A stretch of 8,846 nt of DNA from Marinilabiliales bacterium. Its GTDB lineage: Bacteria; Bacteroidota; Bacteroidia; Bacteroidales; UBA12077. The stretch is from assembly GCA_002869305.1 (NCBI GenBank), contig PKTC01000266.1:1-8846 (forward strand), in the 5' to 3' direction. A model generated the notes under the pieces. That model was given only the letters and a program-made list of their open reading frames with translations, had not been told where the DNA came from and searched no databases. A program made the position numbers and the translations under genes. Positions 5,358 through 8,846 of this stretch are shown here, piece after piece (the stretch's first letter is position 1; every line of letters begins with the position of its first letter).

Positions 5358-6845
5358 ATGATTTGGCATTATATTAAAATGACATTTCGGAACTTGGTTA
5401 AGGATATAATGAATTCATTAATCAATTTAGGCGGGCTCACTTTAGCACTATCTTGTGTATTCTTAATTTTATTGTTTGTGCTGAATGAATTGTCTACCGA
5501 TAAATTTCATGCTAAAAAAGACAAAATATATAGAACCTATATCAAGTTTAAGTCAGGCGATGAGGAAATAGCATATAACTCAACATCTTTGATATTCGCA
5601 GAAAATGTTAAAACGGCTTTTCCTGAAATAGAAAATATTACTCGAATGTATAGCTATGATCATTTTTATGGAGGACAGTATATTCACTTTAAGGATGATC
5701 TAATTAGATCTGACCGTTTTTTTATTGTAGATCAGGCTTTTTTTGATATTTTTTCGTTTAAGGTACTGCTTGGGGATAAAAATAATTTGATTCAAAATTT
5801 GCAATCGCTTGTATTGACTGAGAGGATGGCAAAAAAATATTTTCCAGATGAAAATCCTGTAGGTAAATCGTTAACTATTGAAGACACAAGAGCTGAACAC
5901 GAATTCATTATTACAGGTGTAATCGAAAATTTCCCTTCAAACTCGTCCATTCAAGCAAATTTTTTTGGTAATATAGATTTAGCACAGGGCCATATAAGGG
6001 ATAGAGAATGGGGAATTTCTGCTACATCTACATTTATATTGTTTAAAAACCAGATAAATCAAAAGGACTTTGAAGAAAAACTGAATCAATTTGGAAAAGA
6101 AAATCACCCAGACCAACCGTATATTTATGCTCTACAAAAATTAGAAGACATTTATTTCAAATCTGATTTTTTTTCATATTATAACTTTTCACAGGGGAAT
6201 TACAAGACCATTAGCATATATTCATTTATAGGGTTAATAATACTATTAATTGTATCGATCAATTATATCATTCTGAATATTGGAAAATCATCCCAACGAT
6301 TAACAGAAATAGGAGTAAAGAAAGTTTTAGGTGCATCAAGAAAACATATACTGCTGCAGGTCTTAATAGAGTCGATACTATTTACTTTTATTGCTTTTCC
6401 TTTAGCCGGTGTAGTGTCAGAATTAGTACTTCCATATTTTAATACAATAATGGGCAGGGAATTTGATCTAAATTATAGCCAAAATTTCATGTACCTAAGC
6501 GGGATGTTTTTGTTAACGATTTTCGTTGGATTAATTTCAGGCAGTTATATTGCTGTATATCTTCTTGCATTTAATCCTGATCAAATATTTAAAAAGCGAT
6601 TTTCATCGGCAAAAGAGAAAGTTAGCCTCAAGAAAGCTCTTATTATGTTTCAGCTGCTGGCATTTATCATTCTTGTTGTTTTTTCATTTGTAACTGCTAA
6701 ACAAGTGAAGTATATGAATAATATTGATTTGGGATACAATGAAGAAAAATTAATTATTGTTCACCCGCCTCATGACCATAGCCTTACAAGCTGCCGCAGC
6801 TTTATTAATGAGATTAAAAAAAATCCGGCGATTGAAAATGCTTAG
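5358..6845 (+). CDS. N-terminal 495 residues of the interrupted ABC permease
   Basis: This is the product expected if translation stops at the TAG. It starts IWHYIKMTFRNLVKD, the amphipathic lead of the family, then TM1 (about 21-42), a periplasmic MacB_PCD-like domain (about 45-280, with LTERMAKKYFPDENPVGKSL and a FIITGVIENFPSNS strand-turn), and an FtsX core with three helices (about 286-310, 333-355 and 378-402). A linker follows, then TM5 (about 425-445), and the protein ends 50 residues into the second periplasmic domain. It therefore contains one complete FtsX unit plus a dangling helix and could in principle insert in the membrane. FtsX-type proteins with one unit exist as dimers, but residual function of this fragment is speculation. 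The ATG at 5358 fits the family N-terminus. Confidence 0.6.
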   Translation: MIWHYIKMTFRNLVKDIMNSLINLGGLTLALSCVFLILLFVLNELSTDKFHAKKDKIYRTYIKFKSGDEEIAYNSTSLIFAENVKTAFPEIENITRMYSYDHFYGGQYIHFKDDLIRSDRFFIVDQAFFDIFSFKVLLGDKNNLIQNLQSLVLTERMAKKYFPDENPVGKSLTIEDTRAEHEFIITGVIENFPSNSSIQANFFGNIDLAQGHIRDREWGISATSTFILFKNQINQKDFEEKLNQFGKENHPDQPYIYALQKLEDIYFKSDFFSYYNFSQGNYKTISIYSFIGLIILLIVSINYIILNIGKSSQRLTEIGVKKVLGASRKHILLQVLIESILFTFIAFPLAGVVSELVLPYFNTIMGREFDLNYSQNFMYLSGMFLLTIFVGLISGSYIAVYLLAFNPDQIFKKRFSSAKEKVSLKKALIMFQLLAFIILVVFSFVTAKQVKYMNNIDLGYNEEKLIIVHPPHDHSLTSCRSFINEIKKNPAIENA

Positions 6846-6962
6846 GAAGTTTTTAGTGCTCTGCAGACTTCAGGATCGTCAAGAGATAAATACATAATAC
6901 CCATTTCAGAAAATGAGATCGATTTTTCAGAACTTCGAGTAGACTGGAATTATATACCAACA

Positions 6963-7745
6963 ATGGATATTAAATTGAAGTATGGAAGGAATTTTTATGA
7001 CAATAATCTTTCTGATACTTCATCGGTTATACTAAATACGACTGCCGCTAATTTAATTAGCACAGGTAACCCCGTGGGAACTACTATTAAAACCATTTCT
7101 GGAGAATCCTATGTAATAACAGGTGTTGTAAATGATTTTTATCTTAAATCTCTGCATTCTGAAATTCCTCCTGTAGCCATTTTACTAAAGCATACTGACC
7201 AAATGCTTTCTCAGGTTATCGTGCGGGTAAATGATAATAATTATGAAAGTATACTTGACTTTTTAGAAAGTACATGGAACGAATTTGGCCCAAGAAAGAG
7301 TAAGTTTGAATATGATTTTTTTGAGGATATTTTGAGAGCTAACTATACGAAAGACCACAATTTTTCGACTACACTTAATATCTTTACATTTATTGCAATC
7401 CTTATTGCTTCACTGGGCGTTTTTGGTTTTTCGTTTTATAATGCAAAACGACGAACAAAGGAAATCGGTATCAGAAAAGTATTTGGAGGAACACCAAGAA
7501 GCATAATAAAGTTATTTTCTAAAGAGCTTCTAATGCTTATATTAATAGCTAATATCATTGCTATACCCGTTTCGTATATTTTATCTGTACAATGGTTAAG
7601 CAATTATGCTTTCCATATTCAAACGCCTGTTTGGGTTTTTCTAATTACAACACTTTTGTCCATCATAATTGTTGTCATTTCTTCTGGTATATCGATATTA
7701 AATGTAGCAAGAAAAAATCCTACAGAATCATTGCGATATGAATAA
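6963..7745 (+). CDS. C-terminal 260 residues of the interrupted ABC permease (unlikely to be translated alone)
   Basis: The first ATG after the internal stop is at 6963, in the same frame as the upstream part, and opens within the second periplasmic domain (MDIKLKYGRNFYDN). The fragment holds the rest of that MacB_PCD domain (about 1-130, with NPVGTTI and YVITGVVNDF strands) and the second FtsX core with three helices (about 140-160, 190-210 and 220-245). It ends in RKNPTESLRYE, the usual family C-terminus. No Shine-Dalgarno or promoter precedes 6963, and the fragment lacks the helix that would place its domain across the membrane. It is best read as the 3' part of the broken gene. Confidence 0.5.
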   Translation: MDIKLKYGRNFYDNNLSDTSSVILNTTAANLISTGNPVGTTIKTISGESYVITGVVNDFYLKSLHSEIPPVAILLKHTDQMLSQVIVRVNDNNYESILDFLESTWNEFGPRKSKFEYDFFEDILRANYTKDHNFSTTLNIFTFIAILIASLGVFGFSFYNAKRRTKEIGIRKVFGGTPRSIIKLFSKELLMLILIANIIAIPVSYILSVQWLSNYAFHIQTPVWVFLITTLLSIIIVVISSGISILNVARKNPTESLRYE

Positions 7746-7747
7746 TA

Positions 7748-7779
7748 AAAAAGACTCCTGGTTTCCTGGAAGTCTTTTT
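7748..7779. terminator. Bidirectional rho-independent terminator between permease and abgT
   Basis: AAAAAGACT (7748-7756) pairs with AGTCTTTTT (7771-7779); CC at 7757-7758 can extend the stem to GG at 7768-7769 over a bulged A. Both arms end in an A/T run, so a T-tract follows the stem on either strand (TTTTT at 7775-7779 on plus; six T from 7752 to 7747 on minus). It begins two bases after the permease stop and lies about 170 bases beyond the stop of the oppositely oriented abgT gene, so it can end both transcripts. Confidence 0.85.
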
Positions 7780-7932
7780 ACCAAGTACAAACCCTAAATT
7801 ATTTAAACCCGCTTACTTAATTAGTATCATTTTTCCTGAACCCGCAATAAGGTCATTGAGAAGTATTCTTTAACAAGAGCCTGCACTTAGTTTATCTAAA
7901 TCTACAAAGCACAAACTTCTATCAAGAATTTC

Positions 7933-7956
7933 TCCATGATTTAATGTGATCATGGA
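7933..7956 (-). repeat. Inverted repeat overlapping the abgT stop codon
   Basis: TCCATGAT (7933-7940) and ATCATGGA (7949-7956) form a perfect 8-bp stem with an 8-base loop. The abgT stop codon (7952-7950, minus strand) lies inside one arm. No T-run follows on either strand, so it is not a classical terminator. It may be a 3'-end stabilising hairpin of the abgT transcript, with real termination at 7748-7779. Confidence 0.5.
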
Positions 7957-8846
7957 TAATACAGCCCGGAGTCTGGTCCAACCGGCCATCCAAGCATTAA
8001 CCAAACTACTAAAATAATTACCCATACTATAAAAAAGAAAAACGTGTAAGGTAACATGGTGGCTATAATAGTACCTATGCCTGACTTTTTATCGTATCGT
8101 TGGAAAAAGGCTACAATAAGAGCAAAATACGACATCATGGGAGAAATTATATTTGTAACAGAATCACCAATTCTATAAGTATTCTGGACCAATTCAGGTG
8201 AGTACCCTAAGATCATAAACATAGGAATAAAAGCCGGTGCCAATATGGCCCACTTGGCCGATGCGCTTCCCATAAACAAGTTTAATATTCCAACTAAAAT
8301 AATAAAAGCTATCATTAAAGGTATAGAACCTAAATGCAGCGATTGAATAAAACCGGCAGCTTTAATAGCGAAAATCAGTCCAATATTGGTCCATCTAAAA
8401 TAAGCCACAAACTGAGCCGCAAAAAAAGTTAGGACAATGTATATCCCCAGTGTTTCCATGGCTTTACCCATCCCCTTCATTACATCATTATCGCTTTTAT
8501 ACGTGCGAGCCCCAATTCCGTAAGCAATGCCTAAAATACTGGCACCAATAAAAATGATAGCTACAATTCCCGTTAGGAATGGCGAATGCAATACATCACC
8601 ATTTTCTCCCCTCAAGAATCCATCAAAAGGTATTATTCCCCATAAAATGATAACAGTAAGAACCACTCCTGCAATAAGAGAAAAGCGCATTCCTCTTTTT
8701 TCTGGTTTGGTTAATTTTTCAAGTTTCTCTGGTATTTCATCTCCATCGTATATCCCAAGTCTTGGAATGACAATTTTTTCAGTAACCCAGGTTCCTATTA
8801 GGGCAATAAAAAAAGTAGAAGCAAACATGAAATAGTAGTTCGCTGC
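7950..8846 (-). CDS. abgT: AbgT-family transporter, C-terminal part
   Basis: The frame is open to the window edge: six codons (AANYYF) precede the first visible Met at 8828-8826, and the phrase AANYYFMFASTFFIALIGTWVTEKIV is internal family sequence. The window therefore shows the last 298 residues of a protein usually about 500 long. The strongest signature is GSASAKWAILAPAFIPMFM, then YSPELVQNTYRIGDSVTNIISPMMSYF and the end GTIIATMLPY with GWPVGPDSG. The Trp (codon 8252-8250), the Arg 26 residues later and the Pro 11 after that reproduce the spacing of Trp400, Arg426 and Pro437 that I recall from the substrate site of Alcanivorax YdaH. Seven or more hydrophobic segments are visible. AbgT proteins import p-aminobenzoyl-glutamate in Escherichia coli, while YdaH and MtrF were reported as sulfonamide exporters, so the substrate here is open. 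The cytoplasmic membrane is the site of action. Confidence 0.93.
   Translation of the reverse strand, partial: AANYYFMFASTFFIALIGTWVTEKIVIPRLGIYDGDEIPEKLEKLTKPEKRGMRFSLIAGVVLTVIILWGIIPFDGFLRGENGDVLHSPFLTGIVAIIFIGASILGIAYGIGARTYKSDNDVMKGMGKAMETLGIYIVLTFFAAQFVAYFRWTNIGLIFAIKAAGFIQSLHLGSIPLMIAFIILVGILNLFMGSASAKWAILAPAFIPMFMILGYSPELVQNTYRIGDSVTNIISPMMSYFALIVAFFQRYDKKSGIGTIIATMLPYTFFFFIVWVIILVVWLMLGWPVGPDSGLYYP

Larger units (their letters stand above)
5358..7745 (+). pseudogene. MacB/FtsX-type ABC transporter permease interrupted by one in-frame TAG
   Basis: One continuous 796-codon frame runs from the ATG at 5358 to the TAA at 7743-7745, broken only by TAG at 6843-6845 (codon 496). Translation past the TAG continues at once with family-like sequence (EVFSALQTSGSS, then VDWNYIPTMDIKLKYGRNF), so there is no frameshift or deletion. 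Full length without the stop (795 residues) is the usual size of the duplicated Bacteroidota permeases: TM, periplasmic MacB_PCD, three TM FtsX core, then the same again. Both FtsX cores keep their signature (EIGVKKVLGASRKHI near residue 320; EIGIRKVFGGTPRSI near residue 705). Such permeases work with a separate ATPase, usually in export or envelope stress; no ATPase gene is visible here. A single clean stop with no further decay points to a recent nonsense mutation or a sequencing error. Sense codons one change away from TAG include AAG, CAG, GAG, TCG, TTG, TGG and TAT/TAC. Confidence 0.85.

Noticed and set aside
6843..6845. TAG as a reassigned sense codon (alternative code or pyrrolysine)
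   Set aside because: At least two genes here, the USP gene and the lipoprotein gene, end at TAG in the expected place, and no pyl-type genes or recoding element are visible.
8527..8835. A 102-codon open frame on the plus strand opposite abgT
   Set aside because: It is antisense to strongly conserved AbgT sequence, has no recognisable protein features, and is explained by the base composition of the minus-strand gene.
1..8846. CRISPR array, tRNA, rRNA, insertion sequence or defence system
   Set aside because: I saw no regularly spaced repeats, tRNA-like cloverleaf, transposase or nuclease motifs on either strand; the genes present are ordinary membrane and stress functions.

Overview
The window looks like chromosomal DNA from a Bacteroidota bacterium, most likely a flavobacterium. 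The DNA is AT-rich and most genes lack a clear Shine-Dalgarno sequence. One gene has a textbook Bacteroidota promoter (TTG, 20 bp, TAACTTTG). One protein is a lipoprotein whose Cys is followed by the SDDD-type surface-export signature, and the large MacB/FtsX-like permease is of the kind abundant in this phylum. No species can be named from the sequence alone.

Positions 1-2570 (+) hold the downstream part of an Mrp/Mnh-type monovalent cation/proton antiporter operon: the 3' end of mnhC, then complete mnhD, mnhE, mnhF and mnhG. The genes are packed with gaps of 1 to 6 bases or a 4-base overlap. Subunits A and B and the start of C lie off the left edge. MnhE is unusually short and appears to lack the family's N-terminal membrane segments. 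A PsiE-family membrane protein gene (2571-3008, -) converges on mnhG with no base between the two stop codons. Divergent from psiE across 101 bp is a double universal-stress-protein gene with a C-terminal TPR-like extension (3110-4243, +), closed by a strong terminator at 4285-4313.

Positions 4429-5059 carry a clear promoter and a small, probably surface-exposed lipoprotein of unknown function. A 298-bp gene-free stretch (5060-5357) follows, with several small inverted repeats. Next is an 796-codon MacB/FtsX-type ABC permease gene (5358-7745, +) interrupted by one in-frame TAG at 6843-6845. The reading frame is otherwise intact on both sides, so this is a recent nonsense mutation, a sequencing error or, less likely, a recoding event. 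A terminator at 7748-7779 that should work on both strands separates it from the C-terminal 298 codons of an AbgT-family transporter gene (7950-8846, -), which runs off the right edge.

Taken together, this is an envelope and stress-homeostasis neighbourhood: cation/proton exchange, stress-type nucleotide-binding proteins and membrane transporters. I found no mobile element, CRISPR array, tRNA, rRNA or defence system. The most notable points are the single-stop permease, the N-terminally reduced MnhE lying in frame directly behind MnhD, and the USP-USP-TPR fusion with a degenerate nucleotide-binding motif in its first domain.
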